Origin: Methylocystis sp.
Lineage (GTDB): Bacteria > Pseudomonadota > Alphaproteobacteria > Rhizobiales > Beijerinckiaceae
Length of the DNA: 64,000 nucleotides
NCBI GenBank assembly: GCA_002929055.1
Contig: PERY01000001.1
Location: 24,855 to 88,854, forward strand
Direction of reading: 5' to 3'
Positions 51,097 to 60,183 of this stretch are shown piece after piece (the first letter of the stretch is position 1; each line of letters begins with the position of its first letter). The position numbers and the translations under genes are program-made. Under the pieces are notes generated by a model that was not told the origin of the DNA, did not search any database, and saw only the letters and a list, made by a program, of their open reading frames with translations.

Positions 51097-51162
51097 GAAA
51101 GATGTTCCGGAGAAAAATGAGGAAGACGCTGAACTGAAAACGCTTGGGCTCGCCGCGGGAAC

Positions 51163-51465
51163 TTACCGCAGCCGCCGGAAGGGGCCGACGCCGAGCTTGT
51201 TTGCGACCCAGGCCCCGGCGCCGAGCGCGGCGACGACCGGAACCGCAATCAGGAAAAGGCCCGACAGGAAGAAGAGGCCCAGAGCGACGAGGGCCAGCAG
51301 GCCGAGCCCGAGCAGCATGCTCTGGAACGGGCCGAGCTTGACGAATTTGATTTCGCCGGAACCCGAGGAGACCCAGATGCGGGAGGTGGCGAATGCGTCC
51401 TCGCGCTCCGCATGCGAACTCTCGCCGGGCGGAATGATCTCTATGTCGCGCTTGTCGTCTTCCAT
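51163..51465 (-). CDS. Hypothetical membrane protein, 100 aa
   Basis: An acidic soluble N-terminus (MEDDKRDIEIIPPGESSHAE), then a short IWVSSGSGEIKFVKLGP segment and two hydrophobic helices (SMLLGLGLLALVALGLFFL and LFLIAVPVVAALGAGAWV), ending in a basic tail (GPFRRLR). I do not recognise a named family, but the layout is common in Rhizobiales. It lies between ribF and the lipid operon. Confidence 0.7.
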   Translation of the reverse strand: MEDDKRDIEIIPPGESSHAEREDAFATSRIWVSSGSGEIKFVKLGPFQSMLLGLGLLALVALGLFFLSGLFLIAVPVVAALGAGAWVANKLGVGPFRRLR

Positions 51466-51522
51466 CGCGGGCTCCTCACAGTCGCCCTGAACATAAGCGC
51501 TTCCGAGCCTTGCGCAATTGCG

Positions 51523-52491
51523 TCAGCGCACGGCGAGAATCGCCCGCGCTTTGGCGCAGTCGTCCTCCATCCGGGCGATGAGCGTCTCGACGCTTTCGAA
51601 TTTCTCCTCGCCGCGGATGTAGCCGTAGAAGGCGACCTCCACCTCCTTGCCGTAGAGATCGCCGCCGAAATCGAACACATGGACTTCGAGCAGCGGCGCG
51701 CCATTGTCGAAGGTCGGGCGCCGGCCGAAACTGGCGGCGCCGTCCCGCACGACTCCGTTGACCGAGAGCGTCACGGCGTAGATGCCGTGGCGCAGGCGGT
51801 TCGAGGGATCGAGCGCGATATTGGCGGTGGGAAAGCCCAGGAGGCGCCCGCGCTTGTCGCCGTGGCGCACGACGCCGCGCACGAAGTAAGGATGGCCGAG
51901 CAGGCGCCGCGCCAGCGCGACGTCGCCCTTCTCCAGAGCCTCGCGCGTCGCGGTGGAGGAGACGGCCTCGAGACTTCCCTCCTCGTCCTGGGTGATTCGG
52001 TCGACGATCTCGACGGCGAAGCCGAGTCGCTCGCCCTCCGAGCGCAGGAAATCGGCGTCGCCCTTTCGGCCCGCGCCGAAGCGGAAATCATAGCCCGCGA
52101 CGACGGCGGAGAGGCCGAGGCGCTTCACCAGTATGTCCTGCGTGAAATCCTGCGCGGGGCGGGCGGCGAAGCCCTTGTTGAAGCTGAGCACGATCACGCC
52201 GTCGAGCCCGAGCCGCGCCGCTTGCGCCGCCTTGGCGTCAGGGGGCGTGAGGCGGAAGATCACCGGCCTGCCGGCGAAGACGTCGGCCGGATGCGGCTCG
52301 AAGGTGAGCAGAACGCAGGGCTTGCCGAGCTTTTTCGCGAGCGCCTGGGCGCGGGCGACGACCCCGCGATGGCCGCGATGGAGACCGTCGAAATTGCCGA
52401 TGGCGGCGACGGCGCCCGCGAGGCCGGCGGGCGGCGCGGTGGGATCGCGCGCCAAGACGATGGAAGGGACGGACACGGCGCCGGCCGACAA
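51523..52491 (-). CDS. ribF: Bifunctional riboflavin kinase/FAD synthetase
   Basis: Makes FMN and FAD. About 322 residues: the FAD synthetase N-half with IGNFDGLHRGHRGVV and GYDFRFGAGRKGD, and the kinase C-half with RLLGFPTANIALD, GIYAVTLSVNG and LLEVHVFDFGGDLYG. The start is uncertain: TTG at 52491, just after the maoC stop, or GTG at 52473, which gives a N-terminus closer to family norms. ribF is commonly close to ileS; here the lipid genes lie between them. Confidence 0.94.
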   Translation of the reverse strand: MSAGAVSVPSIVLARDPTAPPAGLAGAVAAIGNFDGLHRGHRGVVARAQALAKKLGKPCVLLTFEPHPADVFAGRPVIFRLTPPDAKAAQAARLGLDGVIVLSFNKGFAARPAQDFTQDILVKRLGLSAVVAGYDFRFGAGRKGDADFLRSEGERLGFAVEIVDRITQDEEGSLEAVSSTATREALEKGDVALARRLLGHPYFVRGVVRHGDKRGRLLGFPTANIALDPSNRLRHGIYAVTLSVNGVVRDGAASFGRRPTFDNGAPLLEVHVFDFGGDLYGKEVEVAFYGYIRGEEKFESVETLIARMEDDCAKARAILAVR

Positions 52492-52495
52492 AGGG

Positions 52496-52975
52496 TCAAG
52501 CCGTCGCCGGCTTCTCCGCCGGCGGCGCCGAGGCGCGCATCGCCTGTTCGCGCGAGGGCACCATCACGGTCGCCTCGCCGTCGAGCACGACCTTGCTGTC
52601 GACGAGACATTCGCATTTCAGCATGGCGCGGCGGCCCTTTTCGACGAGCTCCACGACCTCGACCACGACGGTGATGACGTCTCCTATCTTCACCGGCGCG
52701 CGGAAGTTGAGCGTCTGCGAGAGATAGACCGCGCCGGGGCCGGGCAGATACATGCCGATGACGGTCGAAATCAGCGAAGCTGTGTAAAGCCCGTGCACGA
52801 TGCGCTCGCCAAAGCGCGTCTTGGAGGCGAAGTGATCCGAAAGGTGAATCGGATTACGGTCGCCGGAGAGATCGGCGAAGGCGATAACGTCGTCGTCCAT
52901 CACGGCCTTCATCAGCGTCTCGCGCATGCCGACGCTCAGGTCTTCGAAATAATAGATTTTGAACGGCGTCGACAT
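52496..52975 (-). CDS. MaoC-family (hotdog) dehydratase
   Basis: 159 residues: FEDLSVGMRETL, DVIAFADLSGDRNPIHLSD with the hydratase Asp/His pair, FGERIVHGLYTASLISTVIG and LNFRAPVKIGDVITV. R-specific enoyl-CoA hydratases have this motif order, so it may supply (R)-3-hydroxyacyl-CoA for PHB or fatty acid steps. It lies 4 bp ahead of ribF on the same strand. Confidence 0.88.
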   Translation of the reverse strand: MSTPFKIYYFEDLSVGMRETLMKAVMDDDVIAFADLSGDRNPIHLSDHFASKTRFGERIVHGLYTASLISTVIGMYLPGPGAVYLSQTLNFRAPVKIGDVITVVVEVVELVEKGRRAMLKCECLVDSKVVLDGEATVMVPSREQAMRASAPPAEKPATA

Positions 52976-53026
52976 GGGTTCACCGATTGTTGCGCGAGGC
53001 GGGGGCGAAGCGCCCGTCGCCTCCTT

Positions 53027-53929
53027 TTACCAGAAAACGTCGCGGGCCAAAGCGACAGGACGCGCGCCCGCAAGCGTGACCAGCCGCGCCAGCGCTGCAG
53101 GATCCACGCCACCGCCGCCAGGGCGCAGCTCCTCTACATGCACCCCGTCGGTGACGAAGAGGCAATCGAGTCCCGCCCGACCGGCGCCGGCGAGATCGGT
53201 CATCGCGCCGTCGCCCAGCGCGATGATTCGCGAGGTCTCGACCGGCCTGCCGGCCAGCGAGGCCAGCCGCTCGCGCGCCGCTTCATAAATCGGGGCGTGC
53301 GGCTTGCCGAACATCACGACCTCGCCGCCCATCGCCGCGTAGCGTTCGGCGAGCGCGCCTGCGCAATAGACGATGTCGTCGCCTATGGCCACCACGATGT
53401 CGGGATTGGCGCAGAGCATGACGAGATTGCGCGCCTTCAGCGCCGCGAGGCGTTCGTCATAGTCCTGCGGGATTTCCTCGCGCTCGGCGAAAAGCCCCGT
53501 GCAGACGACATAATCGGCCTCATCCGGGCCGACCTTGTTCACCGGCGCGCCGAGGCGGCGGCCAGCCTCCTCGAAAAGCCCGTCGTCGCGCGGCGGACCA
53601 AGATGATAGCAGGCCTGGCCACTGCGGGCGACGATCTCCCGGCAGGTGAGTTCGCCCGCGGAAACGAGATCGTCGAAGGCGTATTCGGGCAGGCCGAAAC
53701 CCAGAAGCTGGCGCCTGACCTCCGCGTCCGGTCGCGAGGCGTTGGTGACGAGAACCACCCGGCCGCCCTGCGCGCGAAATCGACGAAGCGCCTCGGCGGC
53801 GGGCGGGAAATGCTTCTTGCCGTCGATGAGCACGCCCCAGACGTCGCACAGGATCGCGTCATAGCGCCCGGCGAGTTCGTGCAGGCCGGAAATCGTCGGA
53901 ATCTGCGCCGGCAGGGTCTGTTGCGTCAA
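53027..53929 (-). CDS. HAD-superfamily (NagD-like, TIGR01459 type) hydrolase
   Basis: 300 residues. HAD motif I is CDVWGVLIDG (first Asp as nucleophile), motif II VTNASRPDAEV, and motif IV LGDGAMTDLAGAGRAG; MFGKPHAPIYEAA carries the Lys. It belongs to the NagD/p-nitrophenylphosphatase-type class IIA; the physiological substrate is unknown. The start is TTG at 53929, overlapping the carbonic anhydrase stop (TTGA), since no ATG is nearby and the family starts here. Often near ribF in Rhizobiales. Confidence 0.85.
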   Translation of the reverse strand: MTQQTLPAQIPTISGLHELAGRYDAILCDVWGVLIDGKKHFPPAAEALRRFRAQGGRVVLVTNASRPDAEVRRQLLGFGLPEYAFDDLVSAGELTCREIVARSGQACYHLGPPRDDGLFEEAGRRLGAPVNKVGPDEADYVVCTGLFAEREEIPQDYDERLAALKARNLVMLCANPDIVVAIGDDIVYCAGALAERYAAMGGEVVMFGKPHAPIYEAARERLASLAGRPVETSRIIALGDGAMTDLAGAGRAGLDCLFVTDGVHVEELRPGGGGVDPAALARLVTLAGARPVALARDVFW

Positions 53930-54642
53930 ACGCGCACCTCCCGCAAAGCGGCGGCATGGGCTCTTTCGGCCACGGGGTGGAAAACCCCGTTCTCCTCGTC
54001 CAGCGACAGCAGCTTGCCGTCCATCACGCTGAAGTAGGCCCCGTGGAGATGCAGATAGCCGCGATGCTCCAGCACCTGCACCATGGGGAAGCTTCGCAGA
54101 TTGATGAGCGTCTGCTTGATCGTTTCGAATTCGAGCTGCTGGATGTAGGACTGATCGTCGAGGTCCGGCGCCCGGCCGAGCCGCTCGAGCGCCGGAGCGA
54201 TGAGTTCGATCCATTTGCCGATGAAATCGCCGTGGCTGAGCGGCGGCGCTTCCGGATGGATCACGCTCTCGGCGTAGGCGCGCACGCCGCCGCACTGGCC
54301 GTGGCCCAGAACGACGAGATGCTCCACTTTCAGCGCCATAACCGCATATTCGAGCGCCGCCGAGGCGCTGTGAAAATGGCCGTCCGGCTCGAAGGGCGGC
54401 GCCATGCCGGCGACGTTTCGAAGAACGAAAAGCTCGCCGGGGCCGGCGTCGAAGATCGCCTCGGGCGCCACGCGCGAATCGCAGCAGCCGATGATCATGG
54501 TCGTGGGCCGCTGGCCCTTGACCGCGAGGGTGCGGAACCGCGCCTGCTCGGACCGGAAGCGGCCGGCGAGAAACTCCTCGTAGCCGTCGATGAGGTGCGG
54601 CGGCAGGCCGCTGGCGGCGGCGGCGCTCGATTGGGCAGGCAT
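53926..54642 (-). CDS. Beta-carbonic anhydrase
   Basis: 238 residues of the common bacterial type: zinc ligands in IGCCDSRVAPE (Cys and the Asp55-Arg57 dyad) and GHGQCGGVRA (His114, Cys117), with RNVAGMAPPFEPDG and SAALEYAVMALKVEHL. It supplies bicarbonate or aids CO2 balance. The ATG at 54642 (MPAQSSAAAAS) begins the conserved region; the longer frame upstream crosses the promoter gap. Different from the clade-D-like paralogue at 24367-24954. Confidence 0.93.
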   Translation of the reverse strand: MPAQSSAAAASGLPPHLIDGYEEFLAGRFRSEQARFRTLAVKGQRPTTMIIGCCDSRVAPEAIFDAGPGELFVLRNVAGMAPPFEPDGHFHSASAALEYAVMALKVEHLVVLGHGQCGGVRAYAESVIHPEAPPLSHGDFIGKWIELIAPALERLGRAPDLDDQSYIQQLEFETIKQTLINLRSFPMVQVLEHRGYLHLHGAYFSVMDGKLLSLDEENGVFHPVAERAHAAALREVRV

Positions 54643-54780
54643 CGTCGTTTCCGTTGAGGCTGGGAAGATCTGCGCAAATCGCTTCAAAGGCTGATGGCGC
54701 AGAGGGCTCTTATTGTGTAGACCAGCCCGCGCGGCAAGAGAAGATCGACCGAAGAACGACACATCCGGGCGGGTTTAGAT

Positions 54781-55650
54781 ATGATTACGAAGCTGAAGCG
54801 CAGCGTTCTCGCCATGCCTGGCTCCAACGCCCGGGCGCTGGAGAAGGGCAAGAGCCTTCCCGCGGACGTGCTGATGTTCGAGCTCGAGGACGGGGTCGCC
54901 GAAGCGGCCAAGGCGACCGCGCGCGAGCAGGTGGCGGCGGCGGTGCTGGGCGGCGGCTATGGCGCGCGCCAGATCGTCGTGCGCGTCAACGCCCGCGGCT
55001 CCGAATGGTACAAGCCGGACATCTCCGCCATCGCCCCCACGGGGCCGGACGCGATCGTGATCCCCAAGGTCAATTCGCGCGACGAAATCTTGAAAGCCGC
55101 CGCCGACATCGTCGCCGCCGGCGCGCCGCTCAAGACCCGCATCTGGGCGATGATCGAGACGCCGCGCGCCATCTTCGACATCGAGAAGATCGCCTCCGCC
55201 GCGGATGACAACGCCTCTCGCCTCGAAGTTCTGGTGCTCGGCCCCAACGACATTGCGAAATCGACCCGCGCGCGGCTGACGCCGGGACGGCCCGCGCTGC
55301 TCTCCTGGCTATCCGCCGGCGTGCTCGCCGCGCGCGTTCACAACATCGAGATCATCGACGGCATCCATAACGACTTCAACGACGAGGCTGGCCTGAGGCG
55401 CGAAGCCGAGCAGGGCCGGGACATGGGCTTCGACGGCAAGATGCTCATCCACCCCAACCAGATCGGGCCGGTGAACGAGATTTTCGCGCCGAGCGCCGAG
55501 GAAGTGGACTTCGCCCGCAGGATCATCGCAATCTTCGACGAGCCGGAGAATGAGGAGAAGGGCGTCGTGCAGATCGACGGCAAGATGGTCGAGCGCCTGC
55601 ATCTCGACATCGCCCGTCGCACGCTCGCCCTGATGGAGGCGGCGGGCTGA
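54781..55650 (+). CDS. HpcH/HpaI-CitE family CoA ester lyase (malyl/citramalyl-CoA lyase-like)
   Basis: 289 residues of the TIM-barrel citrate-lyase-beta family: RSVLAMPGSNARALEKG, FELEDGVAEAAK, VRVNARGSEW, VIPKVNSRDEI, MIETPRAIFDIEKI, LVLGPNDIAKSTRARL and GKMLIHPNQIGPVNEIF. Such enzymes cleave or form malyl-, citramalyl- or methylmalyl-CoA. No citrate lyase alpha or gamma genes are close, so citrate lyase is excluded; serine-cycle or ethylmalonyl-CoA functions are possible if the host is a methylotroph, but this is inference. The gene is divergent from the carbonic anhydrase. Confidence 0.85.
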   Translation: MITKLKRSVLAMPGSNARALEKGKSLPADVLMFELEDGVAEAAKATAREQVAAAVLGGGYGARQIVVRVNARGSEWYKPDISAIAPTGPDAIVIPKVNSRDEILKAAADIVAAGAPLKTRIWAMIETPRAIFDIEKIASAADDNASRLEVLVLGPNDIAKSTRARLTPGRPALLSWLSAGVLAARVHNIEIIDGIHNDFNDEAGLRREAEQGRDMGFDGKMLIHPNQIGPVNEIFAPSAEEVDFARRIIAIFDEPENEEKGVVQIDGKMVERLHLDIARRTLALMEAAG

Positions 55651-55739
55651 TCGCGCCACCCGCAGCGGAAAGCTGTTTTATAGGCAGGCCGCGTCCTTTA
55701 TATCTCCTCCCGCGGGGCGAAACAGCAAGGGTGGTGATT

Positions 55740-57134
55740 ATGGCGGCGCCTGATAGCCATGAGACGGATCAGATCTCCAAGATCGACGGCCCGAACGAAG
55801 CGGAAAGCGCCTCGGACACGGCGCCCCCGGCGCCGACAGCCGCCCCGCCCCGCCGCAAGCGCGGGGGATTTTTGTCCAGGCTCTTCGGCTCGGCTGTCAT
55901 TCTGCTGATCACGCTCGGCGTCGCGGGCTATGGCGCGCTGATCTTCCGAGACGTGGACCCGAACGTCGGCGCGGCGGCGACCTATGTCGATCAGGGTCTC
56001 GTCGAAGCCAAATCGGCGCTCGACCAGGCGCAGACGACGATTTCCCGCCTCATGGGCGACAGCCCGGCGCCCGCCAGCTCCAAGGTCACGACACGGCGCA
56101 GCGCGACGGCTGCGCAGCCGCAGCAGCCGCCCGCGCCAGCCGAACGCCCGGAGGCCGTCGCCGAGCCGTCGTCGCCGGCCCCCCTCGAAGCTGCGAAAGA
56201 CTCTGCGGTCGCAGGCGCCGACGTGCCCGAACCGCCCCGCAAGCCTGCCGAGATGGCTCAGGAGACCGCACCCGCCCCGCAAACCCTTCCGGCGCCTGTG
56301 GCGCCCGCGCCCGAATCCCTGGCTCAGGAGCTGGCCAAGGCGCCCGAGCCCGTCGCCGCAGCGCCCGCTCAACCGCTCCCGGCTCAGGCTCCGGCCTCTC
56401 CGTCCGGCGGCATAGAAACCGCAGGCCCGGACGGCTTCACCGACCGCGATCTCATCTCCGCGCTCGAGGGCCGCATCGACGCCTTGAGCGACGAAATCTC
56501 GGCGCTGCGGGAAAAGCTCGCGGCGCCCAAGAACGAGTCCCGCGTCGCGCCGGAGGCGGAAGCGCCCAGACCGATCCCGGCTCCCGTCGCGGTCGCCCCT
56601 GTCGCCGACTCGGCGGCGACGACTGTGGTGGTCGCCTTCGCGCTTCTGCGCGAACTGGAGTCCGGCCGCCCCTTCACGGACGAGATCGCCGCTCTGTCGC
56701 GGCTGTCTGTCGAACCCGCGCCCGCCTCGATACTTGTCGAGAGCGCCAATAAGGGCGTTCCCACCGGCGCTCAACTCAGGGAGATTTTCGCGCCCATCGC
56801 CAAACGCCTCAAGGCGGAGGAAGCCCACGCCCAGCCCCACGCGGAGGGCGGCGACATCGCCGGCCATCTGCTAGAGGGCGCCAGCAAGCTCGTGAAGGTG
56901 CGGCCCGCTGGGCACGCCGAAGCGGAGAGCCTCGACGGAAAGATCGAGAAGGTCGAGGCCGCTCTCTCCCGCAACGACATTGCGGGGGCCGAGGCGGCCT
57001 TCGAGAGCCTGCCAGAAACCGCCCGCGCGCAGGCGAGGGAATTCGCGGAGGCGCTTCATCTGCGGATCGAGACGGCGAAGGCCGCGGACGATTTGCTGCA
57101 TCGCGCCCTCGCGGCGCTGGGCGCGAAAAAATAA
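55740..57134 (+). CDS. Mic60/mitofilin-like inner-membrane protein
   Basis: 464 residues: a cytosolic acidic/Pro-rich N-terminus, a basic stretch (RRKRGGFLSRLFGS) then one membrane helix (AVILLITLGVAGYGALIF), a long Ala/Pro/Glu-rich linker, a coiled-coil segment (ALEGRIDALSDEISALREKL) and a C-terminal helical domain resembling the mitofilin signature (AALSRNDIAGAEAAFESLPE, ARAQAREFAEALHLRI). Bacterial Mic60 shapes intracytoplasmic membranes and is typically beside hemY, as here with a 15-bp gap. ATG 55740 has AAGGGTGG; GTG 55731 is the alternative. Confidence 0.82.
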   Translation: MAAPDSHETDQISKIDGPNEAESASDTAPPAPTAAPPRRKRGGFLSRLFGSAVILLITLGVAGYGALIFRDVDPNVGAAATYVDQGLVEAKSALDQAQTTISRLMGDSPAPASSKVTTRRSATAAQPQQPPAPAERPEAVAEPSSPAPLEAAKDSAVAGADVPEPPRKPAEMAQETAPAPQTLPAPVAPAPESLAQELAKAPEPVAAAPAQPLPAQAPASPSGGIETAGPDGFTDRDLISALEGRIDALSDEISALREKLAAPKNESRVAPEAEAPRPIPAPVAVAPVADSAATTVVVAFALLRELESGRPFTDEIAALSRLSVEPAPASILVESANKGVPTGAQLREIFAPIAKRLKAEEAHAQPHAEGGDIAGHLLEGASKLVKVRPAGHAEAESLDGKIEKVEAALSRNDIAGAEAAFESLPETARAQAREFAEALHLRIETAKAADDLLHRALAALGAKK

Positions 57135-57149
57135 GCGAGAGCGACCACC

Positions 57150-58532
57150 ATGCTTTTCCTTCTCATTTTCATCCTGGCTCTCGCCGCCGCCGCCTATGGC
57201 ATCGAATGGCTCATCGAACAGCCAGGGAAACTGCTGCTCGAATTCGCAGGCAACCAGTACGAGACGTCCATTCCGGTCGCTGTCGCCGGCCTCTTGCTGC
57301 TGGTCGGCGCGGCGCTGGTGCTCTGGGCCATCGTGGTGGCGCTCATCCGCCTGCCCAGGCGCTTCGTTGGCGGTTCGCGCGAACGGCGCAAGGAAAGGGG
57401 GCTCGACGTGCTCTCGCAGGGCCTCGTCGCGGTAGGTTCCGGCGACGTCGCAAAGGCGCGCAAGGCCGCGCAGCTCGCCGAAAAGCTTTTGCCCGACGAG
57501 CCGCTGACGCAGATGCTCGTCGCGCAGGCGGCGCAGCTCGCCGGCGACAAGCAGAAGAGCGCGCAGGCCTTCCACAAGATGACGCTGAATCCGGACACCA
57601 AGCTGCTCGGGCTCCGGGGCCTCCATATTGAAGCGAAGCGCCGCGAGGACGCGGAAGCCGCGCATCATTTCGCCAACGCAGCCCATGACATCGCGCCGCT
57701 GGCCTGGGCCGGCTCCGCGGTCCTGGAGCATCTCGCCGCGAGCGGCGAATGGGAGAAGGCGCGCGAATCGCTGGAGAAGAGCGTCTCCGCCAATGCGATC
57801 GACGTCCCGGCGGCCCAGAAGCTGCGCGCGGTGATCGAGACGACGCTGGCGATGGAGAAGGAGCGCGAGCACCCCCATGACGCGCTGCATCTCGCCCGCC
57901 AGGCGCTCAAGCGCCGGCCGGGCTTCACGCCCGCAGCCGCGACGGCCGCGCGCGTGCTGATCCGCCACGGCGACCAGAAGGCGGCGATGAAACTCATCGA
58001 AAGCGTCTGGACCACCGATCCGCATCCCGACCTTGCGGCGGTCTATCTCGAGGCGCTTCCCAACGAGTCGAACGAGCAGCGCGTCGCGCGGGTGGAGAAG
58101 CTCGCGAAAATGTCTTCCGCCGCGCCGGAAAGCCGCCATGTCGTCGCGGAGGCGGCGCTCGCGGCCCGGGCTTTCAAAAAGGCGCGCGCCGCCCTCGCCC
58201 CACTCATCGCCGAGGGACAGCACCCGACCGCGCACACCTGCCTGCTGATGGCCGAGATCGAGGACGCGGAGAACGGCCCGAGCGGGCCGGTGCGCGAATG
58301 GCTGGCGCGCGGCTCGCGCGCCCCGCGCGATCCCGTCTGGATCGCCGACGGCATGGTCTCCAAGCGCTGGCTGCCGATCTCGCCGGTCACCGGAAAGCTC
58401 GACGCCTTCGAATGGAAGACGCCGCCGCATTCCGCGCAGCATCTGACCGAGGAAGGCAAGCTGAACATTCCGAGCGCCTTCCTGACCGGCCCCAAGCCCG
58501 TCGCGCTCGTCGAAGGCGCGGCTCAGTCGTAG
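57150..58532 (+). CDS. hemY: HemY-like TPR membrane protein (alphaproteobacterial HemY_N family)
   Basis: 460 residues: two N-terminal membrane helices (LFLLIFILALAAAAYGI and VAVAGLLLLVGAALVLWAIV), the HemY_N segment with LPRRFVGGSRERRKERGL, and then TPR-like helical repeats to the end (KMTLNPDTKLLGLRGLHIEA, WAGSAVLEHLAASGEWEKA, DPVWIADGMVSKRWLPISPVTG). Despite its name it is not the protoporphyrinogen oxidase; function in heme synthesis is unproven. It forms a pair with mic60. The hemC/hemD genes often found ahead of this pair are absent. Confidence 0.88.
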   Translation: MLFLLIFILALAAAAYGIEWLIEQPGKLLLEFAGNQYETSIPVAVAGLLLLVGAALVLWAIVVALIRLPRRFVGGSRERRKERGLDVLSQGLVAVGSGDVAKARKAAQLAEKLLPDEPLTQMLVAQAAQLAGDKQKSAQAFHKMTLNPDTKLLGLRGLHIEAKRREDAEAAHHFANAAHDIAPLAWAGSAVLEHLAASGEWEKARESLEKSVSANAIDVPAAQKLRAVIETTLAMEKEREHPHDALHLARQALKRRPGFTPAAATAARVLIRHGDQKAAMKLIESVWTTDPHPDLAAVYLEALPNESNEQRVARVEKLAKMSSAAPESRHVVAEAALAARAFKKARAALAPLIAEGQHPTAHTCLLMAEIEDAENGPSGPVREWLARGSRAPRDPVWIADGMVSKRWLPISPVTGKLDAFEWKTPPHSAQHLTEEGKLNIPSAFLTGPKPVALVEGAAQS

Positions 58533-59092
58533 CGATGGCGCGCGCCGCGGTCGGCGCGGCGGATGCGAACATAAAGCGCGCCCTCGCCCCCGTGATGGCG
58601 CGCGGCCTCCCCGAATCCGACGACGACGTCGCGCAGATTGGGCGCCTGCAGCCACATGGGCACAACGCGCCTCAGCACGCCGCCTTCCTCACGCGACTGG
58701 CCCTTGCCGGTGACGACAATGGCCACTTTCGCCCCGTCGGCCTGCGCGCGGCGCAAAAATGACGTCAGCGCGCGCTGCGCCTCGTCCTGGCGCAGGCCGT
58801 GCAGGTCGAGCTTGGCGTCGACGTCGAGCCGGCCGCGCTTGATCTTCACACGGGTGCGGTGGTCGATGTCGGTCGCCGGGGCGGGGGGCCGGGGCGGCGG
58901 CGGGCGGTCACGATGCGCGACGGGCGCGGGCGGCTTGCCCGGCGCGGTTTCCGCGACGGAGGGCTGCGGCGCTGGCCCGGCGACCGGCGAGGGCCGCGAC
59001 CGGAAGGGCCGCACGCTCGCCGTGACGATCGTCCAGAGTTCATGCTCTGCGTGGGTGAGCCGGCGCAGATAGCGGGATTTTCCCTCGCTCAC
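58523..59092 (-). CDS. Smr-domain protein (MutS2-type endonuclease domain)
   Basis: 189 residues: a short N-terminal helix (SEGKSRYLRRLTHAEHELW), a Pro-rich linker, then the Smr domain with KLDLHGLRQDEAQRALTSFL, VVTGKGQSREEGGVLRR and the terminal GEGALYVRIRR. Smr domains cut or bind branched DNA or RNA. The start is GTG at 59092, overlapping the mltA stop (GTGA). Convergent with hemY, overlapping by 10 bp. Role not established. Confidence 0.85.
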   Translation of the reverse strand: MSEGKSRYLRRLTHAEHELWTIVTASVRPFRSRPSPVAGPAPQPSVAETAPGKPPAPVAHRDRPPPPRPPAPATDIDHRTRVKIKRGRLDVDAKLDLHGLRQDEAQRALTSFLRRAQADGAKVAIVVTGKGQSREEGGVLRRVVPMWLQAPNLRDVVVGFGEAARHHGGEGALYVRIRRADRGARHRYD

Positions 59093-60177
59093 GGCGAGTC
59101 GTCCACGGGCTGGAGAACGATGACATCCGCCTCGTGACGTACGCGGCCCGCGAGCGCGCCCGCGCGTGGCCCCGATCCGAAGAAGAGGTCGGCGCGCGCG
59201 TCGCCCACAATCGCAGACCCCGTATCCTGCGCAATCATCAGCCGCTCGAACCCCGTCTCCGCCTCGCCCTCCCACGGCACATTTGCCGCGATCCAGAAGG
59301 GAAGGCCGTAGCTCCATGTCCCGCGATCGACCGCGATGGAACGAAGCGGCGTCAGCGCGCAGCCTTCGCCGCCAATCGGCCCCAGCTTGCGGTCGTCCGA
59401 ATCGTCGAGCCGGAAGAATACATAAGATCGATTTTCCTGCATCAGCCGCCTGCCGGGCTGATCGGAGCCCGCGCCCATCGCGCGCAGCGTCATCTTCAGC
59501 CGCGCGAGCGACATCTTGTCTTCGGGCACGAGGCCGCGCTCGATCATCAGCCGGCCGATCGAGGTGTAGGGCCAACCGTTGCGGCCGTCATAGGTGAGGG
59601 ACAGGGCGGCTCCGTCGGGCAGGCCGAGGCGGGCGGAGCCCTGCACCTGGATGAGGAAAACCTCGACGGCGTCGCAGACATAGGCGAGAGGAACCGCGCC
59701 CGTCGCCGCGCCCTCCTCCTCGATGGCGCGGCGGTCCGGATAGGGCGCGTAGGAGCCGTCCGGCAGCCGCCGAGCGCTGGTCACGGTCTCGAAATTGGAG
59801 ACCCAGAGCGGCGTGGCGTCGAGGGTGAAGAGATCGGGAGGGCGCGAGAGGAGCGGCGCCTCGAAGCCGGGCTCGGGGGTGAGCCGCGCCTCGACCTCCG
59901 GCTCGTAATAGGCGGTCACGAACCCCTTGCGCGGGATTTGATAGGGCCGGAACCAGCGGCGGAAGAAGGCTTCGCCGGAGAGGTCTCCACCGAGCGCCGC
60001 CCGGGCCGCGTTGATGAGCCCTGCGGACGGCGGAGTGGCGGGACGCTGGGCCGGCGCCTGCTCCACGATCCGGGCGGCCGAGCGCCGGAAGACGGTAAAG
60101 GCGGCGTCGAGGTCGTCGCCGCCAAAGCCCGGAATCGCCTCGAATGAGAGTGGGGCGAGATCCCAGGGCTGCGTCAT
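59089..60177 (-). CDS. mltA: Membrane-bound lytic murein transglycosylase A
   Basis: 362 residues. MltA features: GFVTAYYEPEVEARL, GYP-like VFLIQVQGSARLGLPDG, YDGRNGWPYTSIGRLMIERG, NRSYVFFRL and the C-terminal 3D-type MIAQDTGSAIVGDARADLFF with conserved Asp residues for catalysis. It cleaves peptidoglycan with 1,6-anhydro product. No clear lipobox is visible at the N-terminus. It follows the Tim44-like gene by 6 bp and overlaps smr. Confidence 0.93.
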   Translation of the reverse strand: MTQPWDLAPLSFEAIPGFGGDDLDAAFTVFRRSAARIVEQAPAQRPATPPSAGLINAARAALGGDLSGEAFFRRWFRPYQIPRKGFVTAYYEPEVEARLTPEPGFEAPLLSRPPDLFTLDATPLWVSNFETVTSARRLPDGSYAPYPDRRAIEEEGAATGAVPLAYVCDAVEVFLIQVQGSARLGLPDGAALSLTYDGRNGWPYTSIGRLMIERGLVPEDKMSLARLKMTLRAMGAGSDQPGRRLMQENRSYVFFRLDDSDDRKLGPIGGEGCALTPLRSIAVDRGTWSYGLPFWIAANVPWEGEAETGFERLMIAQDTGSAIVGDARADLFFGSGPRAGALAGRVRHEADVIVLQPVDDSP

Positions 60178-60183
60178 GGCGGA

